From: REEB95 sp963785735
GTDB lineage: Bacteria; Pseudomonadota; Alphaproteobacteria; ATCC43930; CGMCC-115725
Direction of reading: 5' to 3'
NCBI GenBank assembly: GCA_963785735.1
Contig: CAWAWJ010000001.1
Coordinates: forward strand, 1,364,001-1,428,000
DNA: 64,000 bases
Shown here: piece by piece, positions 1 to 7,701 of the stretch
Numbering within the stretch: position 1 is the stretch's first letter
Layout of the letters: every line of letters starts with the position of its first letter
Position numbers and translations under genes: made by a program
The notes under the pieces: model-generated
Told to the model about the DNA's origin: nothing
Databases searched by the model: none
What the model saw: only the letters and a program-made list of their open reading frames with translations

Positions 1-267
1 CAGGAAAACGCCGCGCCGGAGGTGCGCGCGGATCTGCTCGCCTTCCTGCGCGATCTCGCGCCGGAGGACGCCGCCCGCTGGCGGCACAACGACGAAGGGA
101 CGGACGACATGCCGGCGCATATCAAGAGCGCGTTGCTGCCAACCCAACTCGCCGTGCCGGTGGCGGGCGCCCGGCTGCTGCTCGGAACCTGGCAGGGGAT
201 TTACGTCGTCGAACACCGGCGCGCTCCCCACCGGCGGGAATTGGTTCTGCATCTGACCGGCGAATAA
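1..267 (+). CDS. YjbQ/UPF0047 family protein, 3' part only
   Basis: The frame is open from the first base, so the 5' end lies outside the window; 88 residues are visible. The sequence carries the family's conserved C-terminal block: an H-N-D-E-G stretch, then DDMPAHIKSALL and LGTWQGIY, followed by the basic H-R-R tail. E. coli YjbQ has been linked genetically to a secondary thiamine-phosphate synthase activity, but the family's physiological role is unsettled. Nothing nearby suggests thiamine metabolism. The family assignment is firm; the function is not. Confidence 0.85.
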   Translation, partial: QENAAPEVRADLLAFLRDLAPEDAARWRHNDEGTDDMPAHIKSALLPTQLAVPVAGARLLLGTWQGIYVVEHRRAPHRRELVLHLTGE

Positions 268-464
268 ACCGTCCGATTTAAATTTCGGCAGCGCGAAGCC
301 GCGCCTAATATTGAGGCAGAATGGTAGGCCGGAGCGCCGCATCAGCCGCCGATCGCTGAATTAAGGGCGATTTCATTGACCCTTCCGCGCTTATGCTTTA
401 CGGTTTTTTCTAACATAAATGTAAACAACCGTTGCGCGTGGCATCGTTGAGGAACGCCGTTCAG

Positions 465-478
465 GAGTTTTAAAACTC
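465..478. repeat. Perfect palindrome, candidate operator
   Basis: GAGTTTTAAAACTC is a perfect 14-bp palindrome with an AT-only centre, about 105 bases before the hpnI start in the only long gene-free stretch of the window. This is the shape expected for a dimeric repressor site. No regulator gene is adjacent, so the binding protein is unknown. Confidence 0.4.
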
Positions 479-492
479 GTCGGGCATCGGCA

Positions 493-524
493 TGAGACGA
501 GCGCGGCAGGGGAGCCGCGTCTCA
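493..524 (+). repeat. Stem-loop in the hpnI leader
   Basis: TGAGACG (493-499) pairs with CGTCTCA (518-524). Inside it CGGC (504-507) pairs with GCCG (514-517), leaving a small AGCG bulge and a hexanucleotide loop. It is followed by AAATTG, not a T tract, so a leader or mRNA-stability structure is as likely as a terminator for the upstream gene. Confidence 0.4.
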
Positions 525-583
525 AATTGTGCCGCCGCCCGTGAACTCCAGATCGCTTCCGGCGTGCCATCGGGGAAAAGCCG

Positions 584-1777
584 ATGTCGGAAGTGCTGTC
601 ATTGCCGCCCGCTTATCTGATCGGCCTCGGCCTCGCCGCCGCTTCGGCGGCCTATCTGCTTTTGGCATTGGCGCGCGTGGCGGCGAGCCGGTTCGACGCC
701 GCCTTGCCGGCCCGGGCCGCATCCGCCTTCCTGCCGCCGGTGACGGTGCTGAAGCCGCTTTGCGGCAATGAGCCGCGGCTTTATGAATGCTTGCGCTCGT
801 TCTGCGAGCAGGATTATCCCGATATGCAGATCGTGTTCGGCGTCAGCGATGCGGGGGATGGCGCCGTTCCGGCGGTCAAGCGGCTGATCGCCGAATTTCC
901 CGGCCGCGATCTGGCGCTGACGGTCGATGGCGGCGTGCATGGCTCGAACCTGAAGGTCGGCAATCTGATCAACATGGCGCGCCTCGCCAAGCACGGCATC
1001 ATCGCGGTTTCCGACAGCGACATCATGGTCGAGCGCGATTGCCTTGCCCAGTTCGTGGCGCCGTTCGCCGAGTCATCCACCGGCGCGGTAACCTGCCTTT
1101 ACAAGGCGGCGCCCGCTTCCGGGCTCGCCTCGAAATTAGGCGCGCTGTTCATCAACGACTGGTTCCTATCATCGGCGATGGTCGATGCGGGCATGCGCGA
1201 GGTCGATTATTGCTTCGGTCCGCTGAGCGCGGTGCGCCGCGAGGCGCTCGAATCCATCGGCGGCTTTTCCCGGCTCGCCTCCCAGCTCGCCGACGATTTC
1301 ATGATGGGAAATCTCATCGCCAAGGCCGGCTACAAGGTGCGGCTGTCGCCTGTGGTGCCGAGCACCGCCGTCGTCGAGAATTTCCGCTCCTTGTTCTGGC
1401 ACGAGCTGCGCTGGGCGCGCACGGTCAAGGCGGTCAAGCCCGAAGAGCATTTCCTCTCCGTCGTGATGGAGCCGCTGCCCGTGCTGGCGGCGCTGCTGTT
1501 GCCCTATCCGGGTCTCGGCGGCTGGGCCGTGCTGGCCGCGCTCGTGATGCTGCGCATGGCGCTCCATTTTGTGCTGCATGCGCGCTTCCGCTTCGCTTAT
1601 CCCGTTTGCCCCTGGCTGCTGCCGTTGCGCGAATCGCTGTGCTTCGTCATCTGGGCGGCGAGCTATCTCGGCAGCAACATCCACTGGCGCAATCGCCGCT
1701 TCGCCATCGGCTTGGGCGGCGAGCTCATACCGCGGCCCATTCGCGCGCCGTCGGCCGCTACGAGCGCCGGCTTGTGA
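584..1777 (+). CDS. hpnI: Hopanoid glucosaminyl transferase HpnI (GT2 family)
   Basis: A 397-residue membrane glycosyltransferase of the ceramide-glucosyltransferase type. There is an N-terminal membrane helix (about 10-32). GT2 motifs follow in order: FGVSDAGD (85-92), VSDSD metal/nucleotide motif (142-146), LADDF (235-239) and the processive-type LRWART (275-280). Hydrophobic segments close the C-terminus. HpnI is known to add N-acetylglucosamine to bacteriohopanetetrol. The ATG at 584 has GGGGAAAAG upstream. Its stop overlaps the GTG start of hpnK (GTGA), so the two are translationally coupled. The hpnK and hpnL neighbours make the assignment strong. Confidence 0.9.
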   Translation: MSEVLSLPPAYLIGLGLAAASAAYLLLALARVAASRFDAALPARAASAFLPPVTVLKPLCGNEPRLYECLRSFCEQDYPDMQIVFGVSDAGDGAVPAVKRLIAEFPGRDLALTVDGGVHGSNLKVGNLINMARLAKHGIIAVSDSDIMVERDCLAQFVAPFAESSTGAVTCLYKAAPASGLASKLGALFINDWFLSSAMVDAGMREVDYCFGPLSAVRREALESIGGFSRLASQLADDFMMGNLIAKAGYKVRLSPVVPSTAVVENFRSLFWHELRWARTVKAVKPEEHFLSVVMEPLPVLAALLLPYPGLGGWAVLAALVMLRMALHFVLHARFRFAYPVCPWLLPLRESLCFVIWAASYLGSNIHWRNRRFAIGLGGELIPRPIRAPSAATSAGL

Positions 1778-2667
1778 AACGGCTCATCGTCACGGCGGAT
1801 GATTTCGGCCTCGATCCCGCGGTCAACGAGGCGGTCGAGCAGGGACACCGGCGCGGCATATTGTCCGCCGCCAGCCTGATGGTGGCCGCGCCCGCCGCGG
1901 CCGATGCGGTGGCGCGCGCCAAGCGTTTGCCCCGGCTCGGCGTGGGATTGCATCTCGTTCTGGTGGATGGACGCCCGGTCTTGGACCCCGGGGAGATTCC
2001 CGAACTGGTCGGGCCGGATGGGCGTTTTCCGGCGGATCCGTTCCGCGCCGGCATCCGGATCTTCCGCAATCCCGCCGCGCGCCGGCAGATGGAGCGCGAG
2101 ATGCGCGCCCAGCTCGAAGCCTTCCACGCCACGGGCTTGGCGCTCGATCACGTCAACGCCCATCACCACTTCCATACCCATCCGACCGTGGCCGACACGC
2201 TCATTCGCCTCGCGCCGGAATACGGCATCAAGGCGGTGCGCGTGCCTTACGAGCGCCCGGTGCAGGCCTGGCGCGCGACGGGCGATTTGCTGGCGGCGCG
2301 GCTCTTCGCCTGGCTGACCCAGGCGCATTGGACGAGGCGCCTGAAGCGGGCGCTCGACCGCGCTGGAATTTCCCACAATGATTGCGTTTTGGGATTGAGC
2401 GACACCGGCGCCATGCGCAAGGAGCGCGTCAAGAACTACATCGAACATCTACCCGATTGCGTTTCCGAACTTTACGTCCATCCCGCCACGGTGCATTTCG
2501 GCGGGGCCGAGGCGTGGCCGAGCCACTATGCCTGCGCGGGCGAATTCGAGGCCTTGACCGATGCCGGGGTCGCGGCCGCGCTTCAGGCGCAAGGCCTCCG
2601 CTCCGTGCCCTTCGCCGGGCTGGCCCCGTCGGCGGAGCCGGCAACTTCTTTTAGGGGCACGGCATGA
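1774..2667 (+). CDS. hpnK: Hopanoid N-acetylglucosamine deacetylase HpnK (YdjC/ChbG-like)
   Basis: 297 residues from a GTG start that overlaps the hpnI stop; the open frame extends far upstream but is antisense-like there. The YdjC-type metal-site signature is clear: TADDFG near residues 7-12, GLHL around 60, and a histidine cluster HVNAHHHFH at 127-135. HpnK removes the acetyl group from the GlcNAc that HpnI places on bacteriohopanetetrol, giving the glucosaminyl hopanoid. Its stop overlaps the ATG of hpnL (ATGA). No hpnJ lies between hpnI and hpnK. Confidence 0.9.
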   Translation: MKRLIVTADDFGLDPAVNEAVEQGHRRGILSAASLMVAAPAAADAVARAKRLPRLGVGLHLVLVDGRPVLDPGEIPELVGPDGRFPADPFRAGIRIFRNPAARRQMEREMRAQLEAFHATGLALDHVNAHHHFHTHPTVADTLIRLAPEYGIKAVRVPYERPVQAWRATGDLLAARLFAWLTQAHWTRRLKRALDRAGISHNDCVLGLSDTGAMRKERVKNYIEHLPDCVSELYVHPATVHFGGAEAWPSHYACAGEFEALTDAGVAAALQAQGLRSVPFAGLAPSAEPATSFRGTA

Positions 2668-3647
2668 AGGCGGTGCTCGCGATATTCGCCATCCTGGGCG
2701 TGTTGTCGGGCGCCTGCCTGGTCGCGTGGCAGGGCTTCGCCGCCGTCGGCGACGCGCTGGAAATGGCGGGGTTGCCGTGCTTGGCCGCGATCTGCGCCTT
2801 CCAGATCGTGCCCGTTTCGCTTTGCGCTTTGGCCTGGCGTGCGCTGTTCAAAGAACCGCGACCCGAGGCGTCGAGCTTCGTCTGGTTCCGCTGGATGCGC
2901 GACGCCGGCGGCGACATTCTCGGCATCATCCCCGCCGGCGGCGAGATGGTCGGTATCCGCGCCATGACCATGCGCGGCGTCGACATGACCCTGGCCACCG
3001 CCTCGACCGTGGTCGATCTCACCACCGAGATGATCGCCCAGGCGGCGTTCGCCATCCTGGGCTGCGTTTTGCTCCTGATCGAGCGGCCGGGCAGCACATT
3101 GATCGCTTTGACGCTGGCCGGCATCGCCACCGTCATATTCCTTGCCGGCGCCTTCGCCTTGGCCCAGCGCTTCGGCCTGTTCCGCCCGCTGGAAACCCTC
3201 GCCGAGCGTCTGGGTGTCAACAAGGGCTGGACCTATCTGTCGGAAATCGGCGGGCTGCATAACCGCATTCATGCGATTTACGCCGACCGTCCCGCCATAG
3301 CAGCCGCGGTCTCGATCCATTTCGTCGCCTGGATCGTCGGCGTCGGCGAGGCGGGCATCATCCTCGCCTTCATGGGCGTGCCGATGGGCCTGGCATCGCT
3401 CATCATGCTCGAAAGCCTGACCTATGCGCTCCGGAGCGCGGCCTTCTTCGTCCCGGCCGCGGCGGGGGTGCAGGAAGGCGGCTATATCCTGGTGGGCGCG
3501 GCGCTCGGCCTCGGTCCCGAATTCGCCCTGGCGCTGTCGCTGATGAAGCGCGCGCGCGAACTGACCCTGGGCGTGACTGGCCTCGCCGTCTGGCAATCGA
3601 TCGAAGGCAATCTGCTGCTGCACGCCCGCCGCATCACGCGGCGCTAA
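2664..3647 (+). CDS. hpnL: Hopanoid-associated integral membrane protein HpnL
   Basis: 327 residues with about seven to eight hydrophobic segments, in the lysylphosphatidylglycerol-synthetase/flippase-like membrane superfamily. It starts in a 4-bp overlap with hpnK and is the last gene of the hpnI-K-L operon; the next gene is on the other strand four bases away. HpnL proteins are found with hopanoid genes and are usually thought to act in membrane handling or transport of hopanoid lipids. The assignment rests on family resemblance plus its position behind hpnI and hpnK. Confidence 0.85.
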   Translation: MKAVLAIFAILGVLSGACLVAWQGFAAVGDALEMAGLPCLAAICAFQIVPVSLCALAWRALFKEPRPEASSFVWFRWMRDAGGDILGIIPAGGEMVGIRAMTMRGVDMTLATASTVVDLTTEMIAQAAFAILGCVLLLIERPGSTLIALTLAGIATVIFLAGAFALAQRFGLFRPLETLAERLGVNKGWTYLSEIGGLHNRIHAIYADRPAIAAAVSIHFVAWIVGVGEAGIILAFMGVPMGLASLIMLESLTYALRSAAFFVPAAAGVQEGGYILVGAALGLGPEFALALSLMKRARELTLGVTGLAVWQSIEGNLLLHARRITRR

Positions 3648-3651
3648 GCGG

Positions 3652-4032
3652 CTATTTCAGCGTTTCCAGATAACCGATAATCGCCTTGCGGTCTTCTGGT
3701 TTTTTCAGCCCCAGGAACAGCATCTTGGTGTTGGGCACGACGCCCTTGGGATTGACGAGATAGGTGTCGAGCTGGCCGGGGGTCCAGGTCAGGCCCGAAT
3801 TCTTCATCGCGTCGGAATAGGTATAGCTCGCCGCGGTTCCGGCCTTGCGGCCGACGACGCCGAACAACGATGGACCGATCTTGTTCTGGCCGGCCTCGGC
3901 CGAATGACAGACCTTGCAATTGCTCTTGAACAACTGGGCGCCGTCCTGGGCGCGGGCATCGCCATGCCCAAGCGCCAATACTATGGCGGCGGCCAGCATG
4001 GGCGGCCCGAGCCGGCGCGGCGCATGCGTCAT
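3652..4032 (-). CDS. Small class I cytochrome c (cytochrome c2-like)
   Basis: 126 residues with a signal peptide (hydrophobic stretch about 11-24, cleavage likely after DARA, 28) and one haem motif CKVCH at 39-43. The sixth ligand is probably Met104 in NTKM, at the spacing of cytochrome c2/c550 proteins. GPSLFGVVGRKAG and YTYSDAMKNSG are family-typical. It would be a periplasmic single-electron carrier. Its start overlaps the stop of the MFS gene by four bases, so the two form an operon, but no redox partner is adjacent. Confidence 0.9.
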   Translation of the reverse strand: MTHAPRRLGPPMLAAAIVLALGHGDARAQDGAQLFKSNCKVCHSAEAGQNKIGPSLFGVVGRKAGTAASYTYSDAMKNSGLTWTPGQLDTYLVNPKGVVPNTKMLFLGLKKPEDRKAIIGYLETLK

Positions 4033-5291
4033 TCCGCTTCTCCCGTTTCGAGCTTGATTTTGTCATGCGGCGCCTTGCCGGTCAGCAAGGGTAACGACAA
4101 CAGGGTGAAGGCGCCCACCAGCAGGAAAATACTGCGTGGATGCGCGTTGTCCATCAACCAGCCGAACAGCAGCGGCGCCACGATGCCGGCCAGATTGAAA
4201 CCGGTGGAAACGAAACCGAACACCTTGCCGAAGGAACCCTTGGGCGTGGCGGCGCGGACGATCATGTCGCGCGAGGGCTGGATGACGCCGTTGAGGAACC
4301 CGCTCATCGCCATCACCGTCACCAGCAGCGCGGCCTGGAGATCGACGATTCCGATGAGGAAGATCAGCGCGCCGCTCGCGACGAAGCCGCCGCCCGCCAC
4401 CAGATTGTGGCGCTTGGCGCGCATCGCCACGAATCCCCCCGCCAGCACGCCCAGCGCGTTCAACAGCAGATAGGCGGAGAGCGCGACATTGGCCAGCGCC
4501 AAGGGCGTGTTGTAGAGCGCGCCCAAGGCCACGATCGAGAAGCCCTGGATGCCGCCGCCCGCCAGCGACAAGACGAGAAAGAACGCGACGTTGCGCAAGA
4601 TCGGCGGCGACAGCAGCAGCCGCCAGCCGGCGGGCTCCGCGGCGGCTTGGCGCTCCTTCGCATCCGGCCTGGCCGGGAGGCGGGCGAGTTCCACCCGGTC
4701 GCTCAGCGCGTGCTTGTTGACCAGCAGCACGATCGCCATGGCGAATCCGAACGCCGCCGCGCCCAAAAACGCGGTGCGCCAGCCCCACAGGCTCGCCATG
4801 AACAGCATCGAAACCGGCGCCACCGCCGTGCCCAATGTGCCGAAGAAGGTGTGGATGGAAAAGGCATGCGCCAGTTTTCCGCCGCCGATGGCATGGGACA
4901 GGATGGAGTAATCTGCCGGGTGATAGATCGTATTAGCGAGCCCCATCAGCGCGAAACCGCCGATCAGCGCCCAATAGAACGGGATGAGTCCGGCGAGCGC
5001 CACGCCGCAGCCGCTCAACACCAGCCCGCCGACCAGGAGACGCCACGCGCCCAGCCGGTCGACCAGGAATCCCGCCGGCGTCTGGAACAGCGCCGAAACC
5101 ACGTTGAAGCTGGCGAGCGCGAAGGCCAGGCCCTCATAGCCCACCGGGTAATCCACCAAAACCAGGGCAAAGAGCGGCGGCAGCACCAGCATGTAGACAT
5201 GGCTCATGAAATGAGCGCCGCTGACCAGGCCGATGACCTTGGCGTCGCTGGTCCGGCCGGGAATGCCGGCGATATCGGTCATTTCCACCAT
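4029..5291 (-). CDS. MFS transporter (fosmidomycin-resistance-like efflux family)
   Basis: 420 residues with about twelve hydrophobic segments in two halves, separated by a charged central loop near residue 210. The N-terminal GAHFMSHVYMLVLPPLFAL resembles the start of Fsr-type exporters. FLVDRLGAWR between TM2 and TM3 is an MFS motif-A variant. The substrate cannot be read from the sequence. It is co-transcribed with the downstream cytochrome c gene. ATG 5291 or ATG 5282 could be used. Confidence 0.8.
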   Translation of the reverse strand: MVEMTDIAGIPGRTSDAKVIGLVSGAHFMSHVYMLVLPPLFALVLVDYPVGYEGLAFALASFNVVSALFQTPAGFLVDRLGAWRLLVGGLVLSGCGVALAGLIPFYWALIGGFALMGLANTIYHPADYSILSHAIGGGKLAHAFSIHTFFGTLGTAVAPVSMLFMASLWGWRTAFLGAAAFGFAMAIVLLVNKHALSDRVELARLPARPDAKERQAAAEPAGWRLLLSPPILRNVAFFLVLSLAGGGIQGFSIVALGALYNTPLALANVALSAYLLLNALGVLAGGFVAMRAKRHNLVAGGGFVASGALIFLIGIVDLQAALLVTVMAMSGFLNGVIQPSRDMIVRAATPKGSFGKVFGFVSTGFNLAGIVAPLLFGWLMDNAHPRSIFLLVGAFTLLSLPLLTGKAPHDKIKLETGEAE

Positions 5292-5442
5292 GGGAGGCGG
5301 GTTCTAGCACAGGGGTGGGGGACGGCGCGAGCGCGGGGGCGGCATGCGAGCCATGCGCTTAGGATCCCGCGCGGCCCCGGCATCGCCGATCTTGCGAGGT
5401 TTAAATTTCCAAGCCTATTGGCTTGCCGCCCGGCCATCCCAT

Positions 5443-5619
5443 ATGGGCGATATGGCCATTTACCGCATCGTCGAGTTCAACCGGGACAAGATCTCGGGAT
5501 GGACGGTTGAAGGAGCCAGTGGGGCCGAAAAGTCCCATCCGCGGATGCTCTACCGCACCCGCGAACAAGCCCAAAGCGAGGCGGACCGGCTGACCGCCTT
5601 GGACTCGGGAAAAATCTAG
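5443..5619 (+). CDS. Small protein of unknown function
   Basis: 58 residues from ATG 5443; an ATG three codons later (5452) is equally possible and neither has a clear ribosome site. The frame continues upstream to an ATG at 5344 but that part is low-complexity and probably untranslated. The protein is soluble and mixed-charge (IYRIVEFNRDKISGW, TREQAQSEADRL), with no recognised domain. It sits alone between convergent minus-strand genes. The family is not recognised. Confidence 0.5.
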   Translation: MGDMAIYRIVEFNRDKISGWTVEGASGAEKSHPRMLYRTREQAQSEADRLTALDSGKI

Positions 5620-5632
5620 CTCCACTTCCCGC

Positions 5633-5660
5633 TATTCGGCGTCGGGCCGCTTCGGCGGCG
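5633..5660. repeat. Direct repeat of the glutathione-transferase gene end (copy at 6182-6209)
   Basis: This 28-base stretch matches 6182-6209 at 27 of 28 positions. The 6182 copy is the last part of the glutathione-transferase coding sequence (residues PPKQPDAE and stop, minus strand). Here the same strand reads PPKRPDAE and stop, with no gene attached. The universal stress gene lies exactly between the two copies, so this looks like the scar of a duplication or insertion. Confidence 0.65.
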
Positions 5661-5686
5661 AGCCCTGGTCGTTTCGTTTCCGCTTT

Positions 5687-6124
5687 TCAGCGATGGACCA
5701 GCACCGGGATCTTGGAGTGAGTCAGCACCTTCACCGTCTCGCTGCCCAGCACGATCGCGGAAATGCCGTGGCGGCCATGCGAGGCCATGACGATGAGATC
5801 GCAGCCTTTCGACTTCGCGGCGGCGATGATTCCCTCATAAGGATGCTCATGCTCGGCTTGGAGCGTGTCGCAAGCGACGCCCGCCGCCTTCGCCGCCGAT
5901 GCCACGGCGCCCAGGATTTTCTTGGCATTGTCCAACATGTGGATTTTGTATTGAGGCGCGGTGTCCTCGAGCATAGCCGTGTCGGTCGTCAGCATGTGAA
6001 AAGGCGGCAAAACCGTCAGCGCTGTGACCTTGGCGCCGATCCGCTTGGCGAGCTCGATGCCGTGTCGGACGGCCTTTTCGGCGAGTTCCGACCCGTCCGT
6101 CGGTATCAGGATGTGGGTGTACAT
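5687..6124 (-). CDS. Universal stress protein, UspA family
   Basis: 145 residues, one complete Usp domain. It opens with HILIPTDGSELAEKA and ends with the nucleotide-binding block ASHG-x9-GS followed by VKVLTHSKIPVLV, which is the ATP-binding type of Usp. Cytosolic stress protein; the specific role cannot be inferred. It is flanked by a direct repeat of the end of the neighbouring glutathione-transferase gene, which suggests it was inserted into a former gmaI-like neighbourhood rather than being an old operon member. Confidence 0.9.
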   Translation of the reverse strand: MYTHILIPTDGSELAEKAVRHGIELAKRIGAKVTALTVLPPFHMLTTDTAMLEDTAPQYKIHMLDNAKKILGAVASAAKAAGVACDTLQAEHEHPYEGIIAAAKSKGCDLIVMASHGRHGISAIVLGSETVKVLTHSKIPVLVHR

Positions 6125-6180
6125 CCTTCTCCATAGCCGGAGCCGCGCCCGCGCCGGTAGCTTCGGAAACTACTTATCGC

Positions 6181-6825
6181 TTATTCGGCGTCGGGCTGCT
6201 TCGGCGGCGCGGCCTGCGCGAAAGCGGGGATCGCCATGCAGCTCTCATAGACCCGAATCACCCGCTTATAAGGGGCGAGTTCGACCTTGAACATGGTCGC
6301 CGGGAAGACCTGGGTGACGAGGCAGATATCGGCAAAGGTGGGCGCGTCGCCGTGGCAGAACTTGCCGCTCTCCTTGTGCTCGGCCAGAAGATTTTCCATC
6401 GCCTGCAACCCGAGCGTGATCCAGTGCTGGATCCAGTCGAGGCGTTGCGCGTCATCGACCTCGAGCACCTGGGTCAGATAGTTGCGGATGCGCGGCACGA
6501 AGAGGGGATGGGAATCGGCGACGTTGACCAGCGCGAAGCCCCGCACCCAGGCGCGATCCTTCGCGCTCTTGGGCAAAAGCGGCGGGGTGGGGTAAGTCTC
6601 CTCGAGATATTCGAGAATGGCGAAGGATTGGAACAGCTTCAGATCGCCGTCATAGAGCGTCGGCACCACCGCCTGCGGGTTGAGCTTCTGGTATTCGGGC
6701 TTGAACTGGTCGCCGCGTTCGAGATGGAGAAAACTGTCCTCGCGCTTCAGCCCCTTGAGGTTGAGCGCGATGCGGACGCGGAAGCTCGCCTGCGAGCGGT
6801 AATAGGTATAAAGCTTCATCGCCAT
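6181..6825 (-). CDS. Glutathione S-transferase, maleylacetoacetate isomerase-like
   Basis: 214 residues from an ATG preceded by GGGGGAA on the minus strand. The N-terminal thioredoxin-like domain has the zeta-class opening LYTYYRSQASFRVRIALN and the glutathione-contact NPQAVVPTL and QSFAILEYLEE. The all-helical C-terminal domain follows from about residue 90. Zeta-class enzymes isomerise maleylacetoacetate in tyrosine/homogentisate breakdown. No other gene of that pathway is adjacent, so a different isomerase or dehalogenase role is possible. Confidence 0.8.
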   Translation of the reverse strand: MAMKLYTYYRSQASFRVRIALNLKGLKREDSFLHLERGDQFKPEYQKLNPQAVVPTLYDGDLKLFQSFAILEYLEETYPTPPLLPKSAKDRAWVRGFALVNVADSHPLFVPRIRNYLTQVLEVDDAQRLDWIQHWITLGLQAMENLLAEHKESGKFCHGDAPTFADICLVTQVFPATMFKVELAPYKRVIRVYESCMAIPAFAQAAPPKQPDAE

Positions 6826-6930
6826 TTCGGTTTCCCCCGGATTTTCCCGAACCTTGCACGGTTGCGCATTCCCCGCAATCACGTCTGCGTGTAGCATGCT
6901 CCCGTTTCGGCGGGCCAGGGGGAGGCGGAT

Positions 6931-7695
6931 TTGAAACTCTTCGATCTCGCGGGCAAGACCGTCATTGTCACCGGCTCGTCGCGCGGCATCGGCCGCGCCA
7001 TCGCCGAGGAAATGGCGCGCGCCGGCGCGCGCGTGGTGATCTCGGGCCGCAAGGCCGAGCCTTGCGAGGCGGTGGCGTCCGCCATCAAGGCGGCGGGCGG
7101 CGAGGCCTTGGCCATTCCCTGCAATGTGGGCGACAAGCAGCAGGTGAAGGCGCTGGTGGACAAGACTCGCGCCGCTTTCGGCCGGATTGATTGCCTGGTG
7201 CTGAACGCCGCCACCAATCCTTATTACGGGCCGCTCGCCGAGATAACCGACGAGGTCTTCGACAAGGTCATGGCGGTCAACGTCAAAAGCCAGCTCTGGT
7301 TCTGCTCGCTGGTGCTGCCCGAAATGGCGGCGCATGGCGGCGGCTCGATCGTGCTGATCGCCTCGATCGGCGGCTATCGCGGCTCGCCCAATCTCGGCGG
7401 CTATTCCGTCTCCAAGGCGGCGGTGATGCAGCTGGCGCGCAGCCTCGCCGGCGAATGGGGCAAGTTCAACATCCGTATCAACTGCATAGCGCCCGGGCTG
7501 GTGCGCACCGAATTCTCGAAGGCGCTCATGGATAACCCGGAAGTCCTCGCCCGGCGCGTCGCCGCGACGCCCTTGGGCCGCGTCGGCGAGCCCGGCGACA
7601 TCGCCGGCATGGCGGTGCTGCTGGCCTCGGAGGCGGGGCGTTACATCACCGGCCAGTCGATCGTGATCGACGGCGGCGCGACCATCGCCGGTTAA
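6931..7695 (+). CDS. Short-chain dehydrogenase/reductase (classical SDR)
   Basis: 254 residues from a TTG start with a strong GGGGGAGG upstream. Classical SDR features: cofactor motif TGSSRGIG (14-21), NAA (92-94), catalytic Ser145, Tyr158 and Lys162 (YSVSK), and the C-terminal INCIAPGLVRTEF and SIVIDGG blocks. Arg40 after the second strand hints at NADP(H). It acts on an unknown alcohol/ketone in the cytosol; members annotated as glucose or 3-oxoacyl-ACP reductases look like this. It is a single gene, convergent with the next. Confidence 0.85.
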   Translation: MKLFDLAGKTVIVTGSSRGIGRAIAEEMARAGARVVISGRKAEPCEAVASAIKAAGGEALAIPCNVGDKQQVKALVDKTRAAFGRIDCLVLNAATNPYYGPLAEITDEVFDKVMAVNVKSQLWFCSLVLPEMAAHGGGSIVLIASIGGYRGSPNLGGYSVSKAAVMQLARSLAGEWGKFNIRINCIAPGLVRTEFSKALMDNPEVLARRVAATPLGRVGEPGDIAGMAVLLASEAGRYITGQSIVIDGGATIAG

Positions 7696-7701
7696 GCGGG
7701 G

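Larger units (their letters stand above)
268..583. other. 316-bp intergenic region upstream of the hopanoid operon
   Basis: No convincing coding frame. It is more AT-rich than its surroundings near 395-420. It holds a perfect 14-bp palindrome and, 14 bases further on, a stem-loop (both listed separately). A TTGACC at 376-381 could be a -35 box, but no good -10 follows at normal spacing. This is the obvious place for the promoter of hpnI-hpnK-hpnL. Confidence 0.6.

Noticed and set aside
376..404. Possible sigma-70 promoter upstream of hpnI beginning TTGACC
   Set aside because: No acceptable -10 hexamer at 16-18 bases; the best candidate is TACGGT, too weak to list as a feature.
787..2667. A 626-codon open frame covering most of hpnI and all of hpnK
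   Set aside because: Only the part from GTG 1774 resembles a protein family; the upstream part is an arginine-rich shadow of hpnI in another frame.
4140..5510. A 456-codon open frame antisense to the MFS gene
   Set aside because: Highly charged, Arg/Gln/Glu-rich antisense frame typical of GC-rich shadows; the MFS frame shows membrane segments and family motifs.
6153..6163. Another ops-like sequence (GCCGGTAGCTT)
   Set aside because: It lies between two minus-strand genes with no long plus-strand operon after it; most likely chance.
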